Below are positions 44,213-53,533 of a stretch of 64,000 nucleotides of DNA, piece by piece; position 1 is the stretch's first letter, and every line of letters begins with the position of its first letter. The notes beneath the pieces are model-generated. The model was not told where the DNA came from, searched no databases, and was given only the letters and a program-made list of their open reading frames with translations. Source of the stretch: Pseudomonas sp. LD120 (GTDB lineage Bacteria; Pseudomonadota; Gammaproteobacteria; Pseudomonadales; Pseudomonadaceae); NCBI RefSeq assembly GCF_009861525.1, contig NZ_WVHL01000003.1, positions 1,488,001 to 1,552,000 on the forward strand, in the 5' to 3' direction. A program made the position numbers and the translations under genes.

Positions 44213-47200
44213 CGCTGCAGCAACTGCAACAGGACCTGCAACAACTGGGCGTGGAGCTCTGGGAAGAACAGGGCCGCCTGCGCTATCGGGCCCCGGCCGG
44301 GGTCATGGACGAGGCGCGCCTGAACCAGCTGCGCGAGCACAAGGAGGCGCTGCTGCAACAACTGCAGGCGGCGCAGATGCCGACCCTGGAGGCGGACCAT
44401 TCGGCCCGCGAAGAACCCTTTCCGCTGACCGACGTGCAGGCGGCCTACCTGCTGGGCCGCACCAGCGCTTTCAGCTATGGCGGCGTAGCCTGCCACGGCT
44501 ACCTGGAGTTCGCCCAGCAGGACCTCGACCCGCTGCGCCTGGAACAGGCCTGGAACCAGTTGATCGCCCGTCATGAGATGCTCCGCGCCGTGGTGCTGGA
44601 GGACGGCTACCAGCGCATCCTGCCCCAGGTGCCACACTACGCCATCGCCTGCCATGACCTGCGCCAGGACAACGGCAGCGCCTTGCAGGCCCTGCGCGAG
44701 GGCATGGAACTGCGCCGCGCCACGCCGCAGCAATGGCCGCTGATCGAGTTGTGCGTGAGCCAGGGCCGCGAGACCTCGCGCCTGCACCTGTCGGTGGACC
44801 TGTTGGTGTGCGACTACCAGAGCGTGCGCATGCTGCTGGCCGAGTTGCAGCAGCTGTACCGTGGCGAGGCCCTGCCGGCGCCGGCGCCGATCAGCTTTCG
44901 CGACTACGTGCTGGGCGAGCGGCGCCTGCGCGAGCAACCGCGCTACCAGCGCGACCGTGACTACTGGTGGGCGCGGGTCGACAGCCTGCCGGGGGCACCG
45001 GAGCTGCCGTTGCTGGGGGCGCCCACCGGGCCACGCTTCCAGCGCCGGGCCATGAGCCTGGAAGCGCGGGACTGCAACGCCCTGCGCCTGAACGCGGCCG
45101 CCGCCGGGGTCGGGGTGTCGGCGGCGATCCTCTCGGCCTATGCCGAAACCCTTGGGCGCTGGAGCCGGCGCGGGCACTTCTGCCTGAGCCTGACCCTGCT
45201 CAATCGCCTGTCCCTGCACCCCCAGGTCGACCGCCTGGTGGGGGATTTCAGCTCGGTGGAACTGCTGGAAGTGCAGACCCTGCAAGGCGGCAGCTTCGGC
45301 CAGCGCAGCCAGCAGTTGCAGGAACGCCTGTGGCAAGACATGGACCATCGCCTGTGCTCGGGCATCGAAGTGCTGCGCGAGCTGGCGCGGCGCAAGGGCC
45401 AGGACGCGGCGCTGATGCCGTACGCCTTCACCAGCACCCTGGGGGCCGGTGGCGAGAGCGGCGGCGGGGCCTTCATGCCCGGCGCCGAGCTGGTGTTTGG
45501 CATCAGCCAGACGCCCCAGGTGCTGATCGATTGCCAGGTCAGCGAGCGTGACCACAGCCTGGCGATCAACTGGGACATTCGCGAGGGGGTGTTCAGCGAA
45601 GCGCTGCTGGATGCGCTGTTCGACACCTTCGAACGACTGCTCAAGCGCCTGGCCCGGGAGCCCTCGGCCTGGACCCTGGACGACTGCCTGGAGTTGCCGG
45701 CGGCCCAGCGCCTGCAACGCGAGCTGGTGAACCAGAGCGCCGCGCCGTTGCCCGAAGGGCTGCTGCATGAGCCGTTCTGGCGCCAGGCCGCCGCCACGCC
45801 CCAGCGTGTGGCGCTGATTCAGGGCGCCGCGCAGATGAGCTACGGCGAGTTGGCCGGGCGCGCCGAAGCCGTGGCCGAGGCCCTGCTCGATGCCGGCTGC
45901 CAGCCGGGAGAGCGGGTCGCGGTGTGCATGGACAAGGGCCTGGAGCAGGTGATCGCGGTGCTCGGCATTCTGCGGGCCGGGGCGGCCTACCTGCCCCTGG
46001 ACACCAACCAGCCCGAGGCCCGGCGCCAGCTGATCCTGGACAACGCCGAGGTCGGCCGGGTGCTCAGTCAATCCTGGTTGAGCGATGAGTTGTGCTGGCC
46101 TGCGCCGGTGACCCAGGTGATCCAGGTCGATCAGAGCCCGCTGGCGGCGCAAGCTCCATTGCCGGTGCTGGACATCGATCCGCAGCAACTGGCCTACGTG
46201 ATCTACACCTCCGGCTCCACCGGGGTGCCCAAGGGCGTGATGATCAGCCATCAGGCGGCGCTCAATACCATCGTCGACATCAACCAGCGCTTTGCCATCG
46301 ACGCTGAAGACCGGGTGCTGGCCCTGGCCAGCCTGGGCTTCGACCTGTCGGTGTACGACCTCTTCGGCCTGCTGGCGGTGGGGGGCGCCCTGGTGCTGCC
46401 CGACCCGCAACGCCGCGCCGACCCTTCGCACTGGGCCGAGTGCGCCCGGGAACACGGGGTGACCCTGTGGAACTCGGTGCCGGCGCAATTGCAGATGCTC
46501 ACCCACTACCTGCAGGCGCTGCCGGCCATGGCGCCCACGTCGCTGCGCCTGGCGCTGCTGTCCGGCGACTGGATCCCCCTGAACCTGCCGGCCGAGGCCG
46601 GGCAACTGTTGCCGGGCCTGAGGCTGATCAGCCTCGGCGGCGCCACTGAAGCGGCGATCTGGTCGATCTACTACCCGATCACCCAGATCGACCGGCAATG
46701 GCGCAGCATTCCCTATGGCCTGCCGTTGACCAACCAGCGCTTCATGATCCTCGACGAGCAGGGCCGCGACCGCCCGCAAGGGGTGGCCGGCGAGCTGTAC
46801 ATCGCCGGGGATGGGCTGGCCCTGGGTTACCTGGGGGATGCCGAGAAAACCGCCGAGCGCTTTGTCGATCACCCCCGCAGCGGCGAGCGCCTGTACCGCA
46901 CCGGTGACCTGGGGCGCTACCTGGAGGACGGTCTGATCGAGTTCCTGGGTCGTGAGGATTTTCAGGTCAAGGTGCGCGGCCACCGCATCGAACTGGCGGA
47001 AGTGGAAAGCGCCTTGCTCAGCCATCCCCATGTGGAGTCGGCGGTGGTGGTGGCCGCGGGCGAGGGCGCCTTCGACCGGCGCCTGCAAGCCTGCCTGACG
47101 GCCAGCCTGCGGGACATGCCGCTGGCCTGGCCGGAGCAGTTGGAGGCGCGCACTCGGGCGGCGGCCCAGGCGGTGCGTGGCGACTTGAGCGATGCCTTGG

Positions 47201-49632
47201 TCAGCGAGATGTCGGCCTGCGTCGAGCGCGCCGCGTTGTTGTCCATGGGCCTGGCCCTGCAGCGTCCCGGACTGTTCGACGCCGCGGGGCAGAGCCATGC
47301 GCTGGAGGAGATTGTGGCGCGCTGCGAAGTGGCGCCGCGCAATCAGCGCCTGATCCGCCGCTGGTTGCAGGCCCTGGCCCGGGAAGGCCTGGTGCACTGG
47401 GACCGGCACACCGGGGGGTATTCGGGCTTGCAGGTGTCGGCCGCGCAATACCGCCAGCTGTGGCAGCGCATCGACGCCCTGGAACCGTCCGTGGGCTGGG
47501 GCGCCGAGGTGCTGCGTTATTTGCGCGAAAGCCAGGAGCACCTGCCGGCGCTGATGAGCGACCGGCTCGACCCGCTGCACCTGCTGTTCCCCGAGGGCCG
47601 TACCGACACCGCCGAGGGCGCCTACCGCAAGAACCTGATCAGCCAGTACCTGAACCAGGCGGTGTGCGCCGCGCTGCAGGAGATCGTGCGCCAGCAGCCG
47701 GCGGGCAAGCGCCTGCGCCTGCTGGAAATCGGCGCCGGGGTCGGCGGCACCAGCGCCGACCTGATCCCGGCCCTGGACGGCCTGCCGGTGGACTACCAGT
47801 TCACCGACCTGTCGCAGTTCTTCCTCAATGAGGCGCGGGAGCACTTCGCCGCTTACCCCTGGGTCAGCTACGGGCTGTTCGACCTCAACCAGGACCATTG
47901 GGCCCAGGGCGTGGCCGCCAACTCCCTGGACGTGATTCTCTGCGCCAACGTGCTGCACAACTCGCGGCATGCCAGCCGGGTGCTGGCGCGGCTGCGGGAG
48001 ATGCTGGCCCCGGGCGGCTGGCTGATCTTCATCGAGGCCACCCGCGACACCTACCAGATCATGGCCTCCATGGAATTCAAGGAAGGCCTGACTGCCTTCG
48101 AGGATTTTCGCGCCGAGCAGGACACCACCTTCATCCGTCGCGAGCAGTGGCAGCAGTTGCTGCTGGAGGCCGGGGGCGAAAGCCCGCTGTGCCTGCCCGA
48201 GGCCGATGACGCCATGTCGCAGATCGGCCAGCACCTGTTCATCACCCGCTTCAAGAGCCAGCGCCAGACCCTGGAGCCTGACGCTCTGCACGCCCATCTG
48301 GCCCAGCGCCTGCCGGACTACATGATCCCGGCGCACTGGCAGATCCTTGACGAAATGCCCCTGACCGCCAACGGCAAGGTCGATCGCCAGGCCCTGGCCC
48401 GGATCGGCCTGGCCGGGCTCGAGCAGCAGGCCAGCAGCGGCGCGGCGCCGCTGGACGATCTGGAACGCAGCATCGCCGAGGTCTGGCAGACCCTGTTGCG
48501 GGTGCCGGTGGTGGGCCGTGACCAGGGCTTCTTCGAACTGGGCGGCGACTCGCTGCTGGTGGCACAGGTGGTGGGGCGCCTGCGCGAAGTCTTGCCCGAG
48601 GCCCGGCCACTGCCCTGGAGCGACTTGCTGCGCCAGTTGATCAACCAGCCCACCGTGGCGGCCCTGGCCGACTACCTGCGCGGCCAGGGCGTGGACGGCG
48701 AGTCGCCGCTGGTGCGCATCAACGACAAGGCCCAGGGCCCGATGCGGATCTTCGTCCACGATGGCAGTGGCACCCTGGCGCCGTACCGCGCCTTGTTCGC
48801 CGCCCTGGGGGAGGACGTGCCCCTGGAAGGGCTGGTGCTCAACGATGTAGCGGCTTACCTGGCCCTGGAACCGGCCACGGCAATTCGCCGGTTGGCCGAG
48901 CGCTATGCCGATACCTTGCAGGCCGCAGGCCGGCGTCAGGTGAGCATCGTCGGCTACTGCCTGGGCGGACTGCTGGCCACGGAACTGGCGGCGTGCCTGG
49001 CGGCGCGTTCGATCCAGGTGCTGCAACTGAGCGTGATCAGCAGCTACCGGGTGCCGTTCATGATCGAGGACGACCTGTTGGCCGAGTACGTGTTCGCCCG
49101 GGTGATGCAGGCCGATCCGCTGGCCCTGGGGTATCCCGAGAATGAACAGGCCATGGAACGCAGCATCGCCCGGGTGCTGGCGCAGACCCCGGGGCGGGTG
49201 CCCCAGGGTTCGCTGCTGGCCTTGAGCGAGGACGCCCAGTGCGCCCCGGCCCTGGCCTGCCTGCGGCGCCTGGCAGAGAAGACCCCGGAGCAGCGCCTGC
49301 GGGCGGTTGCCGAGGCCATGCGCCACGCCGGTTCGCAGTTGAGTGACCTGCACTGGCTGGGCGAGCAATTGCAGGTGTTGCGTCACAGTCTGGCGGCGGT
49401 GGCCTTGCATGAGGCCACGCCGTATCAGGGCGACTTGCTGTTCATTCGCCAGAGTGGCGAGGTGCAGGTGCTGCCGGGCATGCACCGCGACATGAGCGCC
49501 TATTGGCAGGCCCTGTGCCTGGGTGAACTGCGGGTGGTGGATGTGCCCGGGGATCACTTCAGCTGCATGCAGCAGCCCCAGGTGCAAGCCGTGGCCCGGG
49601 CCTTCGATGCCGCCACCGAGGTGGCGGCATGA
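44209..49632 (+). CDS. pchF: nonribosomal peptide synthetase PchF (docking-Cy-A(MT)-PCP-TE)
   Basis: The 1807-residue synthetase adds and cyclises the second cysteine, N-methylates it and releases the product. In order: a short N-terminal helical docking region (1-56), Cy domain with DLLVCD at 197-202, A domain (IYTSGSTGVPKG near 665), a methyltransferase embedded in the A domain with SAM loop LLEIGAGVGG near 1171, carrier Ser in LGGDSLL near 1447, and a thioesterase. The thioesterase elbow reads GYCLGG near 1581, with Cys where Ser is usual. It overlaps pchE and pchK by ATGA junctions. Confidence 0.92.
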   Translation: MTLQQLQQDLQQLGVELWEEQGRLRYRAPAGVMDEARLNQLREHKEALLQQLQAAQMPTLEADHSAREEPFPLTDVQAAYLLGRTSAFSYGGVACHGYLEFAQQDLDPLRLEQAWNQLIARHEMLRAVVLEDGYQRILPQVPHYAIACHDLRQDNGSALQALREGMELRRATPQQWPLIELCVSQGRETSRLHLSVDLLVCDYQSVRMLLAELQQLYRGEALPAPAPISFRDYVLGERRLREQPRYQRDRDYWWARVDSLPGAPELPLLGAPTGPRFQRRAMSLEARDCNALRLNAAAAGVGVSAAILSAYAETLGRWSRRGHFCLSLTLLNRLSLHPQVDRLVGDFSSVELLEVQTLQGGSFGQRSQQLQERLWQDMDHRLCSGIEVLRELARRKGQDAALMPYAFTSTLGAGGESGGGAFMPGAELVFGISQTPQVLIDCQVSERDHSLAINWDIREGVFSEALLDALFDTFERLLKRLAREPSAWTLDDCLELPAAQRLQRELVNQSAAPLPEGLLHEPFWRQAAATPQRVALIQGAAQMSYGELAGRAEAVAEALLDAGCQPGERVAVCMDKGLEQVIAVLGILRAGAAYLPLDTNQPEARRQLILDNAEVGRVLSQSWLSDELCWPAPVTQVIQVDQSPLAAQAPLPVLDIDPQQLAYVIYTSGSTGVPKGVMISHQAALNTIVDINQRFAIDAEDRVLALASLGFDLSVYDLFGLLAVGGALVLPDPQRRADPSHWAECAREHGVTLWNSVPAQLQMLTHYLQALPAMAPTSLRLALLSGDWIPLNLPAEAGQLLPGLRLISLGGATEAAIWSIYYPITQIDRQWRSIPYGLPLTNQRFMILDEQGRDRPQGVAGELYIAGDGLALGYLGDAEKTAERFVDHPRSGERLYRTGDLGRYLEDGLIEFLGREDFQVKVRGHRIELAEVESALLSHPHVESAVVVAAGEGAFDRRLQACLTASLRDMPLAWPEQLEARTRAAAQAVRGDLSDALVSEMSACVERAALLSMGLALQRPGLFDAAGQSHALEEIVARCEVAPRNQRLIRRWLQALAREGLVHWDRHTGGYSGLQVSAAQYRQLWQRIDALEPSVGWGAEVLRYLRESQEHLPALMSDRLDPLHLLFPEGRTDTAEGAYRKNLISQYLNQAVCAALQEIVRQQPAGKRLRLLEIGAGVGGTSADLIPALDGLPVDYQFTDLSQFFLNEAREHFAAYPWVSYGLFDLNQDHWAQGVAANSLDVILCANVLHNSRHASRVLARLREMLAPGGWLIFIEATRDTYQIMASMEFKEGLTAFEDFRAEQDTTFIRREQWQQLLLEAGGESPLCLPEADDAMSQIGQHLFITRFKSQRQTLEPDALHAHLAQRLPDYMIPAHWQILDEMPLTANGKVDRQALARIGLAGLEQQASSGAAPLDDLERSIAEVWQTLLRVPVVGRDQGFFELGGDSLLVAQVVGRLREVLPEARPLPWSDLLRQLINQPTVAALADYLRGQGVDGESPLVRINDKAQGPMRIFVHDGSGTLAPYRALFAALGEDVPLEGLVLNDVAAYLALEPATAIRRLAERYADTLQAAGRRQVSIVGYCLGGLLATELAACLAARSIQVLQLSVISSYRVPFMIEDDLLAEYVFARVMQADPLALGYPENEQAMERSIARVLAQTPGRVPQGSLLALSEDAQCAPALACLRRLAEKTPEQRLRAVAEAMRHAGSQLSDLHWLGEQLQVLRHSLAAVALHEATPYQGDLLFIRQSGEVQVLPGMHRDMSAYWQALCLGELRVVDVPGDHFSCMQQPQVQAVARAFDAATEVAA

Positions 49633-50744
49633 GTGGGGCGCTGATTGGTCTGCTCGGGGCCTATGGCAGCGTCGGCCGTCAAGTGGCGCAACTGCTGGCA
49701 CCCAGGCTTGCCTTGCGCCTGGGCGGACGCGATCGGCAACAGGCCGAGCTGTTGAACCGGCAGTTGGGCGCGCGCGCCGAGGTGCGCGCCCTGGACCTGT
49801 GGGATGAGCAAAGCCTGGCCAGCTTTTGCGCCGGCTGCACCCTGGTGATCAATTGCGCCGGGCCCAGCTACCGGATCCTCGACCGGGTGGCCCAGGCCGC
49901 GCTGGCGGCGGGCGCCGATTACCTGGATGTGGGCGGCGACGACCCGGTGCACGAGCGTCTGGCCGGGCCAGTGCCCGCAGGGCGCCGGGTGCTGTTGTCG
50001 GCGGGCATGCTGCCGGGGCTGTCGGGGGTGTTCCCGCGGTTGCTGGCGCAGTCCTTCCAGCGAGTCGATGAGATGCGCTGCTATGCCGGCGGCCTGGGAC
50101 GGCTGTCCGCCACGGCCGCCGAGGACTTCCTGCTAAGCCTGGGCAACGGCTTCGGCCAGGCCCAGTGTGGCTGGCGCGAGGGGCGGGTGGTGCGCAGCAC
50201 GGGCAGTGCCCGGCAGCCTCTGCAGCGGGACTGGCTGCCGGTGGCCGGGGTACAGGCCTATCCCTACCTGAGCACCGAGCAGCAGCGCTTGTTCAGTGAC
50301 CTGCAAGTGCCCCATGGACAGGGCTTCAACCTGTTCGAGGGCGGGCAACTGGCGGCGACTTTGCAGCGTATCCAGGGCTCGGCGCCAGAGGCGCGCAACA
50401 CGCCGCAGCACATCGCCGCGCTGGTCCAGGCCAGTGCCCTGGATGTCGCCGGACGGCGGCCGTACCAACTGCTGGCGGTGGAGATCGACGGCCTGCGTGA
50501 TGGCCGCCCGCAGCACGCCAGTGCCTGGCTGCGGGCCGGCGACGGTTCGCGGTTGACCGGCAGCGTCGCGGCGTTCTGCGCGCTGCATTGGCAGCAGTTG
50601 CCGCAAGGCCTGCATTACGCGGCCCAGGTGCTGGATGCCGAAGCCTGCCTGGGGCAGGTCTGTCAGTGGTTGCCGAACACTCGGGTCAGCCTGGGCCTGG
50701 GCGCCGGTGCTCCACTGGCCGAGCTAGAGGAGGGTGTGCTGTGA
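49629..50744 (+). CDS. pchK: thiazolinyl reductase of the PchK type
   Basis: The 371-residue NAD(P)H enzyme reduces one thiazoline to the thiazolidine during assembly. It opens with a Rossmann motif, LIGLLGAYGSVGRQVAQLL, and continues like saccharopine dehydrogenase-family proteins (INCAGPSY, ADYLDVGGDDPV). This differs from the PchG/Irp3 reductases of pyochelin and yersiniabactin loci, and is the second hallmark of the enantio-pyochelin pathway. Starts at an ATGA overlap with pchF. Confidence 0.9.
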   Translation: MSGALIGLLGAYGSVGRQVAQLLAPRLALRLGGRDRQQAELLNRQLGARAEVRALDLWDEQSLASFCAGCTLVINCAGPSYRILDRVAQAALAAGADYLDVGGDDPVHERLAGPVPAGRRVLLSAGMLPGLSGVFPRLLAQSFQRVDEMRCYAGGLGRLSATAAEDFLLSLGNGFGQAQCGWREGRVVRSTGSARQPLQRDWLPVAGVQAYPYLSTEQQRLFSDLQVPHGQGFNLFEGGQLAATLQRIQGSAPEARNTPQHIAALVQASALDVAGRRPYQLLAVEIDGLRDGRPQHASAWLRAGDGSRLTGSVAAFCALHWQQLPQGLHYAAQVLDAEACLGQVCQWLPNTRVSLGLGAGAPLAELEEGVL

Positions 50745-51520
50745 GAAAGGCTCCCAGTGCCTGGCTGCGACGTCATCCTCAGCCCCAGCCACCGCGTTGC
50801 CGGCTGGTGTGCCTGCCCCATGCCGGGGGCAGCGCGAGTTTTTTCAATGACTGGCGGGCGGGGTTGCCCGCCGATATCGAGTTGATCGGCGTGCAGTACC
50901 CAGGGCGTGAAGAGCGCCTCAACGAGACTTGGCCCGGCAGCCTGGAGTGGATGGCGGGCACTATCACTCGGGCCCTGTCGGATCTGGTGGACCGGCCCTT
51001 GGTGCTGTTCGGCCACAGCATGGGTGCGGCCCTGGCCTATGAAGTGGCGGGGCGCCTGCAACAACAGGGTTCGGCCCCTCAGCGCCTGATTGTCTCCGCG
51101 CACCCGGCGCCCCATCGCCAGCGCCACAGCGCGTTGCACCTGGGCTCGGACGAGGCGTTGCTGGCGGATGTGCGGCGTCTGTCCGACGGTGCGCCGTCAC
51201 TGCTGGACGACCCGACGCTGCGCGACCTGTACCTGCCGGCCTTGCGCAACGACTACCGGCTGATCGAGTGCTATCGCGGCGCTGTCGGCCGCGCCCTGGA
51301 CCTGCCCCTGAGCGTGTGCCTGGGCAATCAGGACACTGAAGTCGATGCCGATGAGGCCTATGCCTGGACCGAAGTCAGTGCCCGGGTTACCGACTTCCAG
51401 AGCTTCCCTGGCGGGCACTTCTACCTGCGCGAGCAGCAGGCCGAAGTGCTCGGGCACCTGACCCGGCTGCTGGCGGGGTATGGCGAGCCGTTGTGGCAGT
51501 GCTGGCCTTCGACCCCATGA
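50741..51520 (+). CDS. pchC: type II editing thioesterase
   Basis: A 259-residue alpha/beta hydrolase that removes wrongly loaded groups from the PchE/PchF carrier domains. The active-site Ser is in LFGHSMGAALAYE, the N-terminal strand is LVCLPHAGGSASFF, and the catalytic His is in FPGGHFYL. The GTG start overlaps the pchK stop (GTGA), with GAGGAGGG just upstream. Confidence 0.91.
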   Translation: MRKAPSAWLRRHPQPQPPRCRLVCLPHAGGSASFFNDWRAGLPADIELIGVQYPGREERLNETWPGSLEWMAGTITRALSDLVDRPLVLFGHSMGAALAYEVAGRLQQQGSAPQRLIVSAHPAPHRQRHSALHLGSDEALLADVRRLSDGAPSLLDDPTLRDLYLPALRNDYRLIECYRGAVGRALDLPLSVCLGNQDTEVDADEAYAWTEVSARVTDFQSFPGGHFYLREQQAEVLGHLTRLLAGYGEPLWQCWPSTP

Positions 51521-51543
51521 ATTTCCCTTTGGTAGAGATCGAC

Positions 51544-51867
51544 ATGAAAACCCCTGAACAATGCAGCGCTCTGGACGATATCCGCGACGCCATCGACCGT
51601 CTGGACCAGCAGATCATTCAAGCCCTCGGCGAACGCCTGGCCTACGTCAAGGCCGCGGCGCAGTTCAAACCCACGGAAGACAGCATCGCTGCGCCGCAGC
51701 GGGTCGCGGCGATGCTCCCGCAGCGTCGGCAATGGGCCGAGCAGGCGGGCCTGGACCCGATGTTCGTGGTGCCGCTGTTTGCCCAGATCATCCACTGGAA
51801 CATCGCCCAGCAGGTGCGCCACTGGCGTGCCCAGCGCGGGCTGGTGCAAGGAGCCAACGATGAATGA
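51544..51867 (+). CDS. pchB: isochorismate-pyruvate lyase
   Basis: The 107-residue protein splits isochorismate into salicylate and pyruvate. It has the chorismate mutase AroQ helical fold: IRDAIDRLDQQIIQALGERL with the first active-site Arg, then YVKAAAQFK with the catalytic Lys. Start at 51544 (MKTPEQCSAL) matches the family; an ATG at 51517 overlapping the pchC stop (ATGA) would add nine residues and may serve for coupling. It overlaps pchA by 8 bases. Confidence 0.9.
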   Translation: MKTPEQCSALDDIRDAIDRLDQQIIQALGERLAYVKAAAQFKPTEDSIAAPQRVAAMLPQRRQWAEQAGLDPMFVVPLFAQIIHWNIAQQVRHWRAQRGLVQGANDE

Positions 51868-53299
51868 GGCCTGTCTGTCCGGGTTGACTCAGGCCTTGGG
51901 CGAAGGCGAAGCCCTGGCCCGGTGCGCTCATCGAGCGGTGCTGGTGGTGTTTAGCTTGGCCGCTGAGGGCATCGAGCCGTTGCGCTTGTTCGCCGCCAAC
52001 CGCCAGGTGTTCGGCCAGAGCCTGTTCTGGTCCAGCGAGCAGGGCGCCCTGGCCCTGGCGGGCTTCGGCTGCACCGAGGAAATCAGCCCGCCTTCGGGGG
52101 AAGGGGAACGCTTCGGCGCTAGCACCCGGGCCTGGCGTCAGTTGCTGGAGCGGGCCCATCAGGTGGGGCCGCGCCAAGCGTACCTGTGTGGTGGATTCGC
52201 CTTTGACCCCCAGGTGCCGCGCAGCGCCCAGTGGCAGTCGTTTGCCAGCACCTCCCTGGTGCTGCCGCGCCTTCTGCTGCTGCGCGAAGGCGAGCAGCAG
52301 CACTGGCTGTTCAGCCTGTGGGTCGAGCCCGGCGCCGATGTGGCCCAGTGCGCCGCCGCCCTGGAGGCGGAATGGAGCCTGCTGCTGGCGCGCTATCACC
52401 AGGCCCCGGCGGCGCAACTGCCGGACGGGATCCGGGCCGCGGCCGACCCCCTGGCCGCCGACCGCTGGCAGGACTGCGTGGCCCAGGCGATTGCACGAAT
52501 CCAGGACGGCGAATTGAGCAAAGTGGTGCTGGCCCGGGAAGTCTGTCTGCAGGCGAGCCGCAGCATTCCCTGCGGCCCCTTGCTGGAAAACCTCGGGGCG
52601 GCCTATCCCCAGGCCTTTCTGTTTGCCTTCAGCCGCGGCGACAGCTGTTTTTTGGGGGCCACCCCCGAGCGCCTGGTCCGGGTGGCCCGGGGCACCTTGA
52701 GCACCGTGGCCCTGGCCGGCACCTGCGCCCGTGGCCTGCATGAACAGCAGGATGCGGAACTGGGCCAGGCCTTGCTGGACAGCGCCAAGGACCGCCACGA
52801 ACACGCCCTGGTGGTGCAGACCCTGCGCGAGTCGCTGCAACCCTACTGCGCCATGCTGGAAATAGCGCCGCAGCCGCAGCTGCACCGCCTGGCCCACGTC
52901 CAGCACCTGCTGACCCCGGTGCTGGGCCGCCTGCGGCCCCAGGTCGACCTGCTGCAACTGGTGCAGGCCCTGCACCCGACCCCGGCGGTGGGCGGCTTGC
53001 CGCGGGACCAGGCGCTGGGCTACATCCGCGAGCATGAGCAACTGGACCGTGGCTGGTACGCAGCGCCGGTGGGCTGGCTCAACGCCGAGGGCGATGGCGA
53101 GTTTGCCGTGGCCCTGCGCTCGGCCTTGATTCGCGGCAACCAGGCGCACCTGTTTGCCGGCTGCGGCATCGTCGGCGAGTCGGACCCACAGAGCGAATAC
53201 CAGGAAACCTGCCTGAAGCTGCGCACCATTGGCGAGGCGTTGCGCCCGCCAGCGGCCTCGCCGAGCGTGGCCATGAGCGGCGGACAGAGCGCCTTGTAG
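51860..53299 (+). CDS. pchA: isochorismate synthase
   Basis: The 479-residue MST-family enzyme converts chorismate to isochorismate, the first step to salicylate. The C-terminal catalytic domain shows LSKVVLAREV, FLGATPERLV, ALAGTCARG, HPTPAVGGLP and GCGIVGESDPQSEYQET. AAGGAG lies 6 bases before its start. It ends the biosynthetic operon. The TAG stop is the first part of a repeat element, so the last residues may be set by that insertion. No good terminator hairpin with a U tract was seen. Confidence 0.92.
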   Translation: MNEACLSGLTQALGEGEALARCAHRAVLVVFSLAAEGIEPLRLFAANRQVFGQSLFWSSEQGALALAGFGCTEEISPPSGEGERFGASTRAWRQLLERAHQVGPRQAYLCGGFAFDPQVPRSAQWQSFASTSLVLPRLLLLREGEQQHWLFSLWVEPGADVAQCAAALEAEWSLLLARYHQAPAAQLPDGIRAAADPLAADRWQDCVAQAIARIQDGELSKVVLAREVCLQASRSIPCGPLLENLGAAYPQAFLFAFSRGDSCFLGATPERLVRVARGTLSTVALAGTCARGLHEQQDAELGQALLDSAKDRHEHALVVQTLRESLQPYCAMLEIAPQPQLHRLAHVQHLLTPVLGRLRPQVDLLQLVQALHPTPAVGGLPRDQALGYIREHEQLDRGWYAAPVGWLNAEGDGEFAVALRSALIRGNQAHLFAGCGIVGESDPQSEYQETCLKLRTIGEALRPPAASPSVAMSGGQSAL

Positions 53300-53475
53300 C
53301 CGCTGCCCGGCTTCATTCTTATTCCTCGATGATCAGTCGAGAACTATCGTTCTGGAGCCGTGTTAGTCAAGGTACAAGTCGCTGCCGAAGGTTGCGTACG
53401 AGCCGCAGGCTCGCAGCGATCCTGAGGTCGCCGAGGCCCCTTCGGTGCCTTGCGCAGCCTGCGGCAGCGGCTACG
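53296..53475. repeat. repeat element with inverted GTAGCCGCTGCC ends
   Basis: GTAGCCGCTGCC at 53296-53307 and its exact inverse GGCAGCGGCTAC at 53463-53474 bound 179 bases. The right side also contains TTGCGCAGCCTGCGGC, related to units at 26604 and 26696. The gap 53300-53533 holds no gene. Confidence 0.65.
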
Positions 53476-53533
53476 CAGGGCCTTGCCTGGCGATCCCGGC
53501 CAACCCCCCAGCGTCGCCTCCTAGCCAGCAGGT

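Noticed and set aside
44182..49701. Open frame of about 1839 codons antisense to pchF
   Set aside because: Low-complexity Gln/His/Ala/Gly content caused by third-position GC in pchF; no motif and no ribosome site.
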